Source: an uncultured Duncaniella sp. (GTDB lineage: Bacteria; Bacteroidota; Bacteroidia; Bacteroidales; Muribaculaceae). Taken from it: a stretch of 20,473 bases of DNA. The DNA lies in assembly GCA_910586305.1 (NCBI GenBank), contig CAJUGS010000043.1:1-20473 (forward strand). The letters are read 5' to 3'. This document shows positions 1 to 6,591 of the stretch, piece after piece. The notes below the pieces were generated by a model. The model searched no databases, was not told the origin of the DNA, and worked only from the letters and a program-made list of their open reading frames with translations. Both the position numbers and the translations under genes were made by a program. Each line of letters starts with the position of its first letter. The stretch's first letter is position 1.

Positions 1-182
1 GCTTTTGCACCCTCGATGGTGGGGGCGCCTACCTTTACTGCGTCGTCGGCTTCTGCGAGGAGAACGCGGTCAAATTCAACTTTGTCTCCTTCTTTCACTG
101 CATCGCCGAGATAGTGTACATACAGGAACTTATCGGCCTCTGCCTTGAACTGCTGTCCCTGGATTTCTACGATAGCGTACAT
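1..182 (-). CDS. rplU: 50S ribosomal protein L21, N-terminal part (cut by window edge)
   Basis: Read on the minus strand from the ATG at 182-180, the frame is open to the left edge and gives about 60 residues starting MYAIVEIQGQQFKAEADKFL. This is the characteristic start of bacterial L21, which binds 23S rRNA in the large ribosomal subunit. The usual length is about 100 residues, so roughly 60% is visible. In most bacteria rpmA (L27) follows rplU; here it would lie outside the window. The gene is divergent from the MATE transporter and has its own promoter at 272-303, which gives a leader of about 80 nt. Confidence 0.95.
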   Translation of the reverse strand, partial: MYAIVEIQGQQFKAEADKFLYVHYLGDAVKEGDKVEFDRVLLAEADDAVKVGAPTIEGAK

Positions 183-271
183 CTGTTATTTAATTGTATT
201 ACAGGTTATTCCGTCGGGTGGCTCCGTCTTATTGGCGCACTTTTACTTACCCGGTGCGGCTAAATCGGTTG

Positions 272-303
272 CAAAATTATATATTTCTTCGTTGAAAAGC
301 AAG
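272..303 (-). promoter_or_regulatory. Promoter of rplU (Bacteroidetes type)
   Basis: On the minus strand TAATTTTG (272-279) matches the Bacteroidetes -7 consensus TAnnTTTG. CTTG (300-303) lies 20 bp upstream and differs by one base from the -33 TTTG box. The predicted transcript starts near 265 and leaves a leader of about 80 nt before the L21 start. L21 leaders in some bacteria bind the protein for feedback control; I see no structure clear enough here to claim that. Confidence 0.55.
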
Positions 304-354
304 ATTTTTTGTCGCTTTTTTCATCCTTGTCACCTTTTTACACTCTTTTTTTGC

Positions 355-362
355 TAACTTTG
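355..362 (+). promoter_or_regulatory. -7 promoter element of the MATE gene
   Basis: TAACTTTG is a perfect TAnnTTTG -7 element. No TTTG box lies at the right distance; the nearest TTG (327-329) is 25 bp upstream instead of 19-21. The element ends only 8 bp before the ATG at 371, so if it is used the mRNA would have almost no leader. Confidence 0.5.
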
Positions 363-370
363 TCCTCGCA

Positions 371-1756
371 ATGGAACAAAACGATAACCACAAACTTTCC
401 GAACTCTCATCCGTGTCGCCGGCGAGGCTGCTTTGGCGCTACTGTCTGCCGGCAGTGGTGGGGATGCTCGTGATGTCGCTTTACAATATTGTCGACCGTA
501 TTTTTATTGGCCAGGGTGTTGGTCCGGAGGCGATTGCCGGGCTGGCCATCACCTTTCCGGTTATGAACCTCTCTGCTGCTCTTGGAGTCCTTGTCGGAGC
601 TGGCGGATCGGCACGTATATCCATCCTTCTCGGAGCCGGAGATCGCGAGGGGGCCCGAAAGGTTCTTGGAAACGCCCTTGTGCTCCTTGCCGTTATTATT
701 CTTTGTTACCTCACGGCCTTTGCCATATTCATCGACGACATTCTCATTGCGTTTGGAGCGAGCGATGTGACGCTTCCTTATGCCCGCGACTTCATGCTCT
801 ACATCCTTCCGGGTATGTTCATGACCAATTTCGCATTTACGTTCAACAACTTCATGCGTGTCACCGGTTATCCGGTCAAGGCCATGGTCACAATGTTCAT
901 TGGTGCCGGTGTCAACGTCATGCTCGCCCCCCTGTTCATCTTTGTCTTGGGGTGGGGGATAAGAGGTGCTGCTATTGCCACTGACATTTCCATGGCTGTG
1001 TCGGCGGTGTTTGTTATGGCCCACTTTTTCAATTCGTCCAACAATTTGTATTTCGAGAAGGTTCGGCGTATGTACACGCTTAGTCTCAAGGTTGTTGGCT
1101 CAATTGTTGGGGTTGGCGCGGCCCCGTCGCTTGTCAACGCCGCCGCCTGCTTTATCAATGTCATAATCAACAAGACACTGTATCAGTATGGAGGCGACAT
1201 CGCGGTCGGGGCTGCGGGTATATTCACATCCTACACCTCGCTTATGACCATGGTTGTCGTGGGAATATGCCAGGGTATGCAGCCCATAGTGGGATACAAT
1301 TATGGCGCGGGTCTGTATCATCGTCTTCGGTCCACCTATTGGCTTGCCGTCGGAGTCTCCACGCTGATTGTGACCGTCGGGCAGCTCGGCGGACTCCTTT
1401 TCCCCGGTGCGATAGCCAGGGCATTTACCACCGATCCCGGGCTGATAGAGGTGACATCCACCTGTCTTTCCAACTCGCTGCTGGCCTTCACTGTTGTTGG
1501 CTTCCAAGTGGTGTCTACCACGCTTTTCCAGTCGTTAGGCAAAGCGGCCGCCTCCATATTTCTCTCCCTTGCTCGTCAGGTGCTTTTTCTCATTCCCCTG
1601 CTTCTTTTCCTTCCTCCTCGTTTCGGTCTTGTGGGCATTTGGTGGTCTTTCCCGATGTCCGATTTGCTTGCCACGGTGGTTACTGCGGTCATGGTGGCTT
1701 TGCAGCTTAGAGCCATATCGCGTTTGGCCTCGTCTGCCCCTCTTCGCACGGTCTGA
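371..1756 (+). CDS. MATE family efflux transporter
   Basis: The 461-residue protein is almost wholly hydrophobic, with about 12 predicted membrane segments arranged as two MatE repeats (roughly residues 25-185 and 250-410). The early stretch with PAVVGMLVMSLYNIVDRIFI and GVGPEAIAG is typical of the family, as is the equivalent stretch GICQGMQPIVGYNYGAG at the start of the second half. MATE proteins sit in the inner membrane and export drugs or metabolites in exchange for Na+ or H+. The substrate cannot be told from sequence. The length is normal for the family. The start at 371 leaves a short polar N-terminus before the first helix and follows directly after a -7 element. The gene appears to stand alone, with an independent promoter for the next gene. 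Confidence 0.93.
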   Translation: MEQNDNHKLSELSSVSPARLLWRYCLPAVVGMLVMSLYNIVDRIFIGQGVGPEAIAGLAITFPVMNLSAALGVLVGAGGSARISILLGAGDREGARKVLGNALVLLAVIILCYLTAFAIFIDDILIAFGASDVTLPYARDFMLYILPGMFMTNFAFTFNNFMRVTGYPVKAMVTMFIGAGVNVMLAPLFIFVLGWGIRGAAIATDISMAVSAVFVMAHFFNSSNNLYFEKVRRMYTLSLKVVGSIVGVGAAPSLVNAAACFINVIINKTLYQYGGDIAVGAAGIFTSYTSLMTMVVVGICQGMQPIVGYNYGAGLYHRLRSTYWLAVGVSTLIVTVGQLGGLLFPGAIARAFTTDPGLIEVTSTCLSNSLLAFTVVGFQVVSTTLFQSLGKAAASIFLSLARQVLFLIPLLLFLPPRFGLVGIWWSFPMSDLLATVVTAVMVALQLRAISRLASSAPLRTV

Positions 1757-1765
1757 TATCTCTTG

Positions 1766-1791
1766 TGGAACTTAACATTTTTTTAGTTCCA
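1766..1791 (+). terminator. Weak stem-loop after the MATE gene
   Basis: TGGAACT (1766-1772) pairs with AGTTCCA (1785-1791) around a T-rich 12-nt loop. The stem is only 7 bp and the downstream tract (ATCTTTTG) is not a clean T run. It may be a weak terminator. It also touches the -33 box of the next operon. Confidence 0.35.
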
Positions 1792-1795
1792 ATCT

Positions 1796-1827
1796 TTTGT
1801 GAAGAGACGCTATATTGACTAACTTTG
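1796..1827 (+). promoter_or_regulatory. Promoter of the DUF5606-hemerythrin-LuxR operon
   Basis: TTTG (1796-1799), a 20-bp spacer and TAACTTTG (1820-1827) fit the Bacteroidetes promoter consensus exactly. The expected start near 1834 gives an A-rich leader of about 25 nt before the ATG at 1859, which suits Bacteroidetes translation initiation. No Shine-Dalgarno sequence is seen. Confidence 0.8.
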
Positions 1828-1858
1828 CAACCCATTTAAACAAAAAATAATCAAAAAA

Positions 1859-2284
1859 ATGCTTAAGAACGTCCTATCCATATCCGGCCGCCCCGGTCTT
1901 TTCCGTCTTGTCAACCGTGGCAAGAATATGCTCATCGTTGAGGCCCTTGCCAACGGCAAGCGCACTCCTGCCTACGCCCACGACAAGGTAATTTCCCTGG
2001 CCGATGTGTCTATCTACACTGTTGAGGGCGATACTCCTCTTGCCGGTGTCCTTGAGTCCGTCAAGGAGAAGACCGGTGCACAGCCCGTTGATGTAAAGGC
2101 GCTTGGCTCCGACGAGAAGGTTCGTGAGTATTTTGCAACGATTCTTCCCGATTTCGATGCCGATCGTGTCTACACAACCGATATCAAGAAACTTTTTGCA
2201 TGGTACAACCTTCTTCTTGAAGCTGGAATAACCGACTTCGCCGACAAGGAAGAAGAGGCTTCCGAGACAGAAGAGGGTAAGTGA
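1859..2284 (+). CDS. DUF5606 domain protein
   Basis: This 141-residue protein matches, as I recall it, the Bacteroidetes-specific DUF5606 family: it begins MLKNVLSISGRPGLFRLVN, has a conserved KKLFAWYNLL segment near residues 109-118, and ends in an acidic tail. The N-terminal half looks like a small beta-barrel-type domain. No enzyme motif, signal peptide or membrane segment is visible, so it should be cytosolic. Its biochemical role is unknown to me. It is the first gene of a three-gene operon, and its TGA overlaps the GTG start of the hemerythrin gene by 4 bp, so the two are probably translated in a coupled way. Confidence 0.88.
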   Translation: MLKNVLSISGRPGLFRLVNRGKNMLIVEALANGKRTPAYAHDKVISLADVSIYTVEGDTPLAGVLESVKEKTGAQPVDVKALGSDEKVREYFATILPDFDADRVYTTDIKKLFAWYNLLLEAGITDFADKEEEASETEEGK

Positions 2285-2976
2285 AACATTCCGCTCCATT
2301 CACGAAGACCGATAGTGTCGTAGATTTGGTTTCAACCGACTACGACATTCTCCCCGTCCTTAGTCGATTCTCGCTCCCGCTTGGATTCGGGAACAAGTCG
2401 ATAGGGGAGTTGTGTGTGTCTTCGGGAATTAATCCTGACGTATTTTTACTGGTGGTCAATTTCCTCCTTTCGGGGGAGATTGACCACACATATCTTTCCT
2501 GTGTCACTCCGCTCGAAGTTGCCACTTTTCTCCACAACTCCCACGATTACTATCTCAACTATAAATTTCCCCACATAAGGGCAAATCTCGTGGGCGCACT
2601 CGACCCGGCTCATGCCGATGTCAATCCGGTAATAGTTAAGTATTTCGACGACTATATACGTCAGGTGGAAGCGCATTTTCACTACGAGGAGAAAATGCTT
2701 TTCCCATATGTCCGGGCTCTCCATGAAGGGCGCGAAACCAACTGTTACAAGGTCGACCTCTTCACCAGGCAGCATGACCATGATGTCGAGGGAAAGCTCG
2801 GAGAATTAAAGAACATCATCCTCCGCTACTATTCCACATCCGTTCCATATAAGATGTACGATGCGCTTGTGGATATATACAATTGTGAGGAAGATTTGCA
2901 GAAACACGCTCAGATTGAAGATGATATTCTCGTCCCGCTTCTGAGAGAAAGAGAAAGAAAGGGGAGAGGGAAATGA
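2281..2976 (+). CDS. Hemerythrin-domain protein (RIC/ScdA-like)
   Basis: The 231-residue protein starts at a GTG within a GTGA overlap with the preceding stop codon. Residues about 85-220 form a hemerythrin-like four-helix bundle. They contain the ligand-type motifs HFHYE (132-136) and HAQIE (209-213), both HxxxE, plus H85, H88, H165 and H167 as further candidate iron ligands. Such bundles hold a di-iron centre that reacts with O2, NO or peroxide. Residues about 12-65 recall the N-terminal domain of the Fe-S repair protein RIC (ScdA/YtfE), but the double cysteine of that domain is absent. There is no signal peptide. It could be an O2/NO sensor or an iron-sulphur cluster repair protein. Its ATGA overlap with the LuxR gene favours a regulatory link. 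Confidence 0.85.
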   Translation: MKHSAPFTKTDSVVDLVSTDYDILPVLSRFSLPLGFGNKSIGELCVSSGINPDVFLLVVNFLLSGEIDHTYLSCVTPLEVATFLHNSHDYYLNYKFPHIRANLVGALDPAHADVNPVIVKYFDDYIRQVEAHFHYEEKMLFPYVRALHEGRETNCYKVDLFTRQHDHDVEGKLGELKNIILRYYSTSVPYKMYDALVDIYNCEEDLQKHAQIEDDILVPLLRERERKGRGK

Positions 2977-3575
2977 CCGCATCGCAGGCCAGGACAGTGG
3001 CTTTGAAACTATATTCCCCCCTTGTGCATACTGGCCTTGTTAAGATTCTTGGCTCGATACCTGCCGTGCGCACTGTAGACATTGACGGCTCCCTTTCCTC
3101 TCTGGCTTTGTCCGGTGTCGATCTTATTATTATAGATGCCATTGATGCAGATTGTATCGAGTTGATACGCAGCTATTGTGACGCGCCGGTCATCGGAGTT
3201 TTCACATCCCACATTCCGCCTTCCAGGTCTGTCGGTTTTGCAGAAAGAATTGACATCTATGAGTCAGAAGTCTCCATTGTTGAAAAAATACGCTCTCTTC
3301 TCGCTGGTGGACACAAGGATAAAGATGCCGACGGTTCTCCCGCCCGGACCGACGACCTTTCGCCACGAGAGAAAGATGTGATACTCGGAATTGTCAAGGG
3401 CTTTTCCAACAAGGAGATAGCTGCCGAGATGAATGTGTCCGTCAATACGGTTATGACCCATCGGCGCAATATTGCATCGAAGCTCCAGATTCATTCCGTC
3501 GCAGGTCTCACCATCTATGCCATCACTACAGGCCTTGTTGATATAGCCGACATTAGTAACTCAGATTACATATAG
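2973..3575 (+). CDS. LuxR-family response-regulator-like transcription factor with degenerate receiver
   Basis: The 200-residue protein has a C-terminal LuxR/GerE helix-turn-helix at about 128-192 (LSPREKDVILGIVKGFSNKE, then the recognition part VSVNTVMTHRRNIASKL). The N-terminal 110 residues have a receiver-like fold pattern: strands VALKL and DLIIID, with D55 at the phospho-acceptor position. The acidic pair expected near residues 14-15 is Y-S, and the conserved lysine near 95-98 is not seen, so ordinary Mg2+-dependent phosphorylation is doubtful. Its ATG overlaps the hemerythrin stop as ATGA. I infer a one-component regulator, possibly answering to the hemerythrin protein rather than to a histidine kinase. 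None is encoded nearby. Confidence 0.88.
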   Translation: MTASQARTVALKLYSPLVHTGLVKILGSIPAVRTVDIDGSLSSLALSGVDLIIIDAIDADCIELIRSYCDAPVIGVFTSHIPPSRSVGFAERIDIYESEVSIVEKIRSLLAGGHKDKDADGSPARTDDLSPREKDVILGIVKGFSNKEIAAEMNVSVNTVMTHRRNIASKLQIHSVAGLTIYAITTGLVDIADISNSDYI

Positions 3576-3693
3576 TCGTTTGAGGCCTGTTCGAGGTCGT
3601 TCTCACTTCTGCCTACCCTTGGGATTCCGTCTAGTCTCCTCTTAGACTGTCCTATTTTTATCAAAAGCATTAGGAGTTTTAAGATTTTTTTGG

Positions 3694-3701
3694 TATTTTT
3701 G
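3694..3701 (+). promoter_or_regulatory. Possible -7 element of cdsA
   Basis: TATTTTTG fits TAnnTTTG and lies 16 bp before the cdsA ATG. There is no TTTG at the -33 position, and the region is T-rich, so a chance match is possible. Confidence 0.35.
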
Positions 3702-3717
3702 CGCTAAACTTCACGCA

Positions 3718-4575
3718 ATGAAAAATCTGATACTTCGATCTCTCACCGGAGCTGTGTATGTAGCTCTTATATGCGCTGCCGTCCTTCTTGGCGGATGGTG
3801 GTTTATAGCACTCTTTTCACTGTTTACCATATTGGCTCTTAACGAGTTCTACGGTTTATGCAATTCGTCGTCTGGCGGAGAGAACACCATAACTCGTGTA
3901 CTTGATATAGCCGGAGGTCTCATTTTGTCTATAGGTCTCGGGTGTGTCAACATTGGTCTGCTTTCACCATTCACCGTCAGAGTGCTTGGCGGCACATTTT
4001 TCACGGTCTATCTCCTTTACCTCGTGGTTAGACTTGTGGCCCAGCTTTATAGCCAGGAATCCTCGCCTCTTTCCAATCTTGCCTATTCCTATATGGGACA
4101 GATGTACATAGCTCTGCCTCTCGGACTCATGTCGATGTACTATACATTCCCCGATGGACCTGCCATGCTTCTGGCCATGTTTGTGATGATATGGCTAAGT
4201 GATACCGGTGCGTTTCTCGTAGGCTCGCTCATAGGTCGTCACAAACTCTTCCCGCGCATATCTCCGGGAAAGACATGGGAGGGATTTTTTGGAGGAGTTC
4301 TTTTTGCCGTAGGCTCTGCCTTTGTGTTCAAGCTCTGTTTCCCGGCCTTTTTCACTGCATTTTCTCTCGGGTCCTTGTGTGGCCTCGGTCTCGTGGTCAG
4401 CATCTTCGCCACATGGGGAGATCTCGTGGAGTCATTGATTAAACGCACTCTTGGAGTCAAGGACTCAGGCAGTCTGCTCCCTGGACATGGAGGTATTTTG
4501 GATCGAATTGATTCGCTATTGTTGGTCATACCGGCTTCGCTGCTATATCTTGTCACAGTGTCCCTCTATGCATGA
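3718..4575 (+). CDS. cdsA: Phosphatidate cytidylyltransferase (CDP-diacylglycerol synthase)
   Basis: CdsA joins CTP and phosphatidic acid to make CDP-diacylglycerol, the precursor of phosphatidylethanolamine, phosphatidylglycerol and cardiolipin, in the inner membrane. The 285-residue protein has several hydrophobic segments. It contains the full family signature at residues 239-265: SLIKRTLGVKD, then LLPGHGG and DRID, with the metal- and substrate-binding KD and DR..D residues intact. The upstream block SDTGAF and SPGKTWEG is also typical. Length is normal. It follows the LuxR gene after 142 bp, so it is probably a separate unit. The amylase gene begins 52 bp downstream and might be partly co-transcribed. 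Confidence 0.96.
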   Translation: MKNLILRSLTGAVYVALICAAVLLGGWWFIALFSLFTILALNEFYGLCNSSSGGENTITRVLDIAGGLILSIGLGCVNIGLLSPFTVRVLGGTFFTVYLLYLVVRLVAQLYSQESSPLSNLAYSYMGQMYIALPLGLMSMYYTFPDGPAMLLAMFVMIWLSDTGAFLVGSLIGRHKLFPRISPGKTWEGFFGGVLFAVGSAFVFKLCFPAFFTAFSLGSLCGLGLVVSIFATWGDLVESLIKRTLGVKDSGSLLPGHGGILDRIDSLLLVIPASLLYLVTVSLYA

Positions 4576-4627
4576 TATTTTTTAGCTAATTTTTTATTCA
4601 TACTTACCAAAAAACTACATTCTTTCT

Positions 4628-6061
4628 ATGAAAAAACTGACCCCCTTTGCGGCAGCCGGTCTTCTGTTCCTGTCTGCCTGCAATTCCGGAAAGGACACCT
4701 CCGGTTCTCACGAGGTCACCAATGACGATGTGATACTTCACGCTTGGTCATGGTCTTTTGACACAATCGCCGCCAACATGAAGGATATTGCTGCGGCAGG
4801 ATATGCCTATGTGCAGACTTCTCCTGCCAATACCTGTTTCGTAGGCGAAGGCGGAGGTTTGGCTCTGTTCTCTCAGCCCGGAGATTCAGTCAAGGGAAAA
4901 TGGTACTATTATTATCAGCCTACCGACTGGAAAATAGGTAATTACCTGCTGGGTACCCGTGATCAGTTCAAGGCCATGATGGATAGCGCGGCCAAATACA
5001 ATGTCAAAGTGATTGTTGATGTGCTCCCCAACCACACCGCTGTAGACCATACCGCTGTGTTGCCCGACTTGGATGCTGCCGTTGGTGGCCATGACAAACT
5101 CTTCCACGCCAACGGATTCACCGACATAACCGATTATAATGACCGCTACCAGTGTACAACCGGGAAAATGGGCGGTCTTCCCGATGTGAATACCGAGAAT
5201 CCTGACTTTCAGGCCTACTATATGAAATATGTCAATGATCTTCTTGGACTCGGTGTGAGAGGTTTCAGATACGACACAGCCAAACATATAGGCCTTCCTT
5301 CCGACCCGCTTGACAGTCTTGCCGAACGCAACAATTTCTGGGATGTCGCCACCGGACGTGAAGAGGTCAAGGGCATACGTCTTGCAGTTCCTTACGACAG
5401 CCTTTTCTTCTACGGAGAAGTGCTTCAGGACAAAAATGTCAAGGAAGACGAGTATGCCGAATACATGAAACTCACCGCGAGCAGCTATGGTCACGCACTT
5501 CGCAATGTGCTTGAAAATGGCAACTTCCAGGCCGATAGCCTCCTTGTATGGCATCATCCCGCTTCAGGCGACAAACTTGTCACATGGGTGGAATCGCATG
5601 ATACTTACGCCAACCAGCACGAATCGGCCGGTCTCACTGACGAACAGATTAGAATGGGCTGGGTGTTTCTCGCATCACGTAGCCAGGGCACACCTCTGTT
5701 CTTCAGTCGCCCCGCCGGCAGCACACGCAGCAACTACTGGGGCAACAACCGAGTGGGTGCAAGAGGCAATGATGAGTTCAAGCATCCCGAGGTGGTTGCA
5801 GCCAATAAGTTCCGTCGCAGCATGAGCGGACAGCCCGAGTCCATTTCGGCTGTAGAGGATGGAACCGTTATCGGAGTGTCTCGTGGCTCGGAGGGACAGG
5901 TGTTGATCAACATTAGTTCCGACCCTCAATCTGCTTCGCTTCCCACATCACTGCCTGCGGGTACATACAAGGATAAGGTATATGGAACTACGTTTACAGT
6001 GGCCGACGGTCTGATTTCCGGCCAGCTTATGCCTCTGACTTCCTACATTTTGGAAAAATAA
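4628..6061 (+). CDS. Lipoprotein alpha-amylase, GH13 (AmyE-like)
   Basis: The 477-residue protein begins with a lipoprotein signal (LLFLSAC, lipid-bearing Cys 18), so it is anchored in the envelope, possibly at the cell surface. It carries the four GH13 regions: DVLPNH (131-136), GFRYDTAKH (212-220, nucleophile D216), FFYGEVLQD (260-268, acid/base E264) and WVESHDTYAN (320-329, transition-state stabiliser D325). It should cut internal alpha-1,4 links of starch or glycogen. From memory it resembles Bacillus subtilis AmyE nearly throughout, from ILHAW-SF near the N-terminus to the short beta domain at the C-terminus, which suggests subfamily GH13_28. No SusC/SusD genes or starch-binding domain are seen next to it. 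It ends at a strong terminator. Confidence 0.95.
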   Translation: MKKLTPFAAAGLLFLSACNSGKDTSGSHEVTNDDVILHAWSWSFDTIAANMKDIAAAGYAYVQTSPANTCFVGEGGGLALFSQPGDSVKGKWYYYYQPTDWKIGNYLLGTRDQFKAMMDSAAKYNVKVIVDVLPNHTAVDHTAVLPDLDAAVGGHDKLFHANGFTDITDYNDRYQCTTGKMGGLPDVNTENPDFQAYYMKYVNDLLGLGVRGFRYDTAKHIGLPSDPLDSLAERNNFWDVATGREEVKGIRLAVPYDSLFFYGEVLQDKNVKEDEYAEYMKLTASSYGHALRNVLENGNFQADSLLVWHHPASGDKLVTWVESHDTYANQHESAGLTDEQIRMGWVFLASRSQGTPLFFSRPAGSTRSNYWGNNRVGARGNDEFKHPEVVAANKFRRSMSGQPESISAVEDGTVIGVSRGSEGQVLINISSDPQSASLPTSLPAGTYKDKVYGTTFTVADGLISGQLMPLTSYILEK

Positions 6062-6074
6062 AAGAATATTGAAC

Positions 6075-6125
6075 TAAACCACGTTCGTTTTTGTTGTCAA
6101 AATGAACGTGGTTTAACAATTTTTT
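6075..6125 (+). terminator. Rho-independent terminator after the amylase gene
   Basis: TAAACCACGTTC (6075-6086) pairs perfectly with GAACGTGGTTTA (6104-6115). The stem extends inward through a G-U and four A-T pairs to a 7-nt loop (6092-6098). A run of six T (6120-6125) follows. Confidence 0.9.
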
Positions 6126-6127
6126 CA

Positions 6128-6135
6128 TAAATTTG
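6128..6135 (+). promoter_or_regulatory. Possible -7 element of the winged-helix gene
   Basis: TAAATTTG matches the Bacteroidetes -7 consensus directly after the amylase terminator and 64 bp before the ATG at 6200. No convincing -33 box is present, because the terminator stem occupies that place. Between this element and the gene there is a direct repeat of TTTTGTCT (6157-6164 and 6169-6176). Confidence 0.4.
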
Positions 6136-6199
6136 CCACTGTCCTGACAACGATTCTTTTGTCTTAGTTTTTGTCTAACCAAATAACACCCTACACAAA

Positions 6200-6418
6200 A
6201 TGAACACAGACACTATTGGCCAGATGGCAGGAAATGTATGGGCCGCTCTCAATGAGGCTGAAGCTCTCGATACCAAGCAGCTCAAAAAGAATGCCAAACT
6301 GAAAAACGACAGGGAACTCTACGCAGCGCTCGGCTGGCTCGCCCGCGAGGGAAAGGTGAATTTCACCGCCGGCAATGACAGCAAGGAGATAATAGTTTCC
6401 CTCGTGCAGTCCTGCTAA
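6200..6418 (+). CDS. Small winged helix-turn-helix protein (PF10771/DUF2582 type)
   Basis: This 72-residue protein fits the short winged-helix family common in Bacteroidetes: TIGQMAGNVWAAL at the N-terminus, LKNDRELYAALGWLAREGKV in the middle (about 35-54) and a final beta-wing, EIIVSLVQS. Members consist of one wHTH domain with no other part. DNA binding is likely from the fold but no target is known to me. It is single-domain, cytosolic and probably monocistronic: a terminator lies upstream at 6075-6125 and another stem-loop with a T run downstream at 6476-6525. A near-perfect palindrome begins at its stop codon. Confidence 0.85.
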   Translation: MNTDTIGQMAGNVWAALNEAEALDTKQLKKNAKLKNDRELYAALGWLAREGKVNFTAGNDSKEIIVSLVQSC

Positions 6419-6432
6419 GACAGACTGTCTTA
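6416..6432 (+). repeat. 17-bp palindrome at the stop codon of the winged-helix gene
   Basis: TAAGACAG-A-CTGTCTTA is a perfect inverted repeat with 8-bp arms and a one-base centre; its first three bases are the stop codon. No T run follows, so it is a poor terminator. It could be a protein-binding site or a 3' stabilising hairpin. Confidence 0.5.
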
Positions 6433-6475
6433 TTTCACGCTTCCACCCAGTCCTCCGGGACTCTCCTGAATAATC

Positions 6476-6525
6476 ACTCTCGCCGCTTCAACTTTCTTCC
6501 GGACAGTGAGCTGCGAGAGTTTTTT
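6476..6525 (+). terminator. Probable terminator downstream of the winged-helix gene
   Basis: ACTCTCGC (6476-6483) pairs with GCGAGAGT (6513-6520). After one mismatch, GCT pairs with AGC further in, leaving a loop of about 20 nt. Five T follow at once (6521-6525). It separates the winged-helix gene from tamB. The large loop is unusual, so an attenuator in the tamB leader is an alternative. Confidence 0.6.
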
Positions 6526-6591
6526 GATGGAATGCTCTGAACCATCGATACCTCTTGGGGGTTCTTACGATATATATTCAATTCATCCATT

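Noticed and set aside
407..1024. 205-codon open frame on the minus strand inside the MATE gene
   Set aside because: It is antisense to a clear MATE transporter, its translation is rich in charged residues and His without any domain, and it has no promoter. It is a shadow of codon bias.
3633..3648. Short stem AGTCT/AGACT between the LuxR gene and cdsA as a terminator
   Set aside because: The stem is only 5 bp and the following T-rich tract starts several bases later. It is too weak to call.
4886..5557. 223-codon open frame on the minus strand inside the amylase
   Set aside because: It lies wholly opposite the catalytic core of the GH13 enzyme, whose motifs prove the plus frame. No family is recognisable in the antisense translation.
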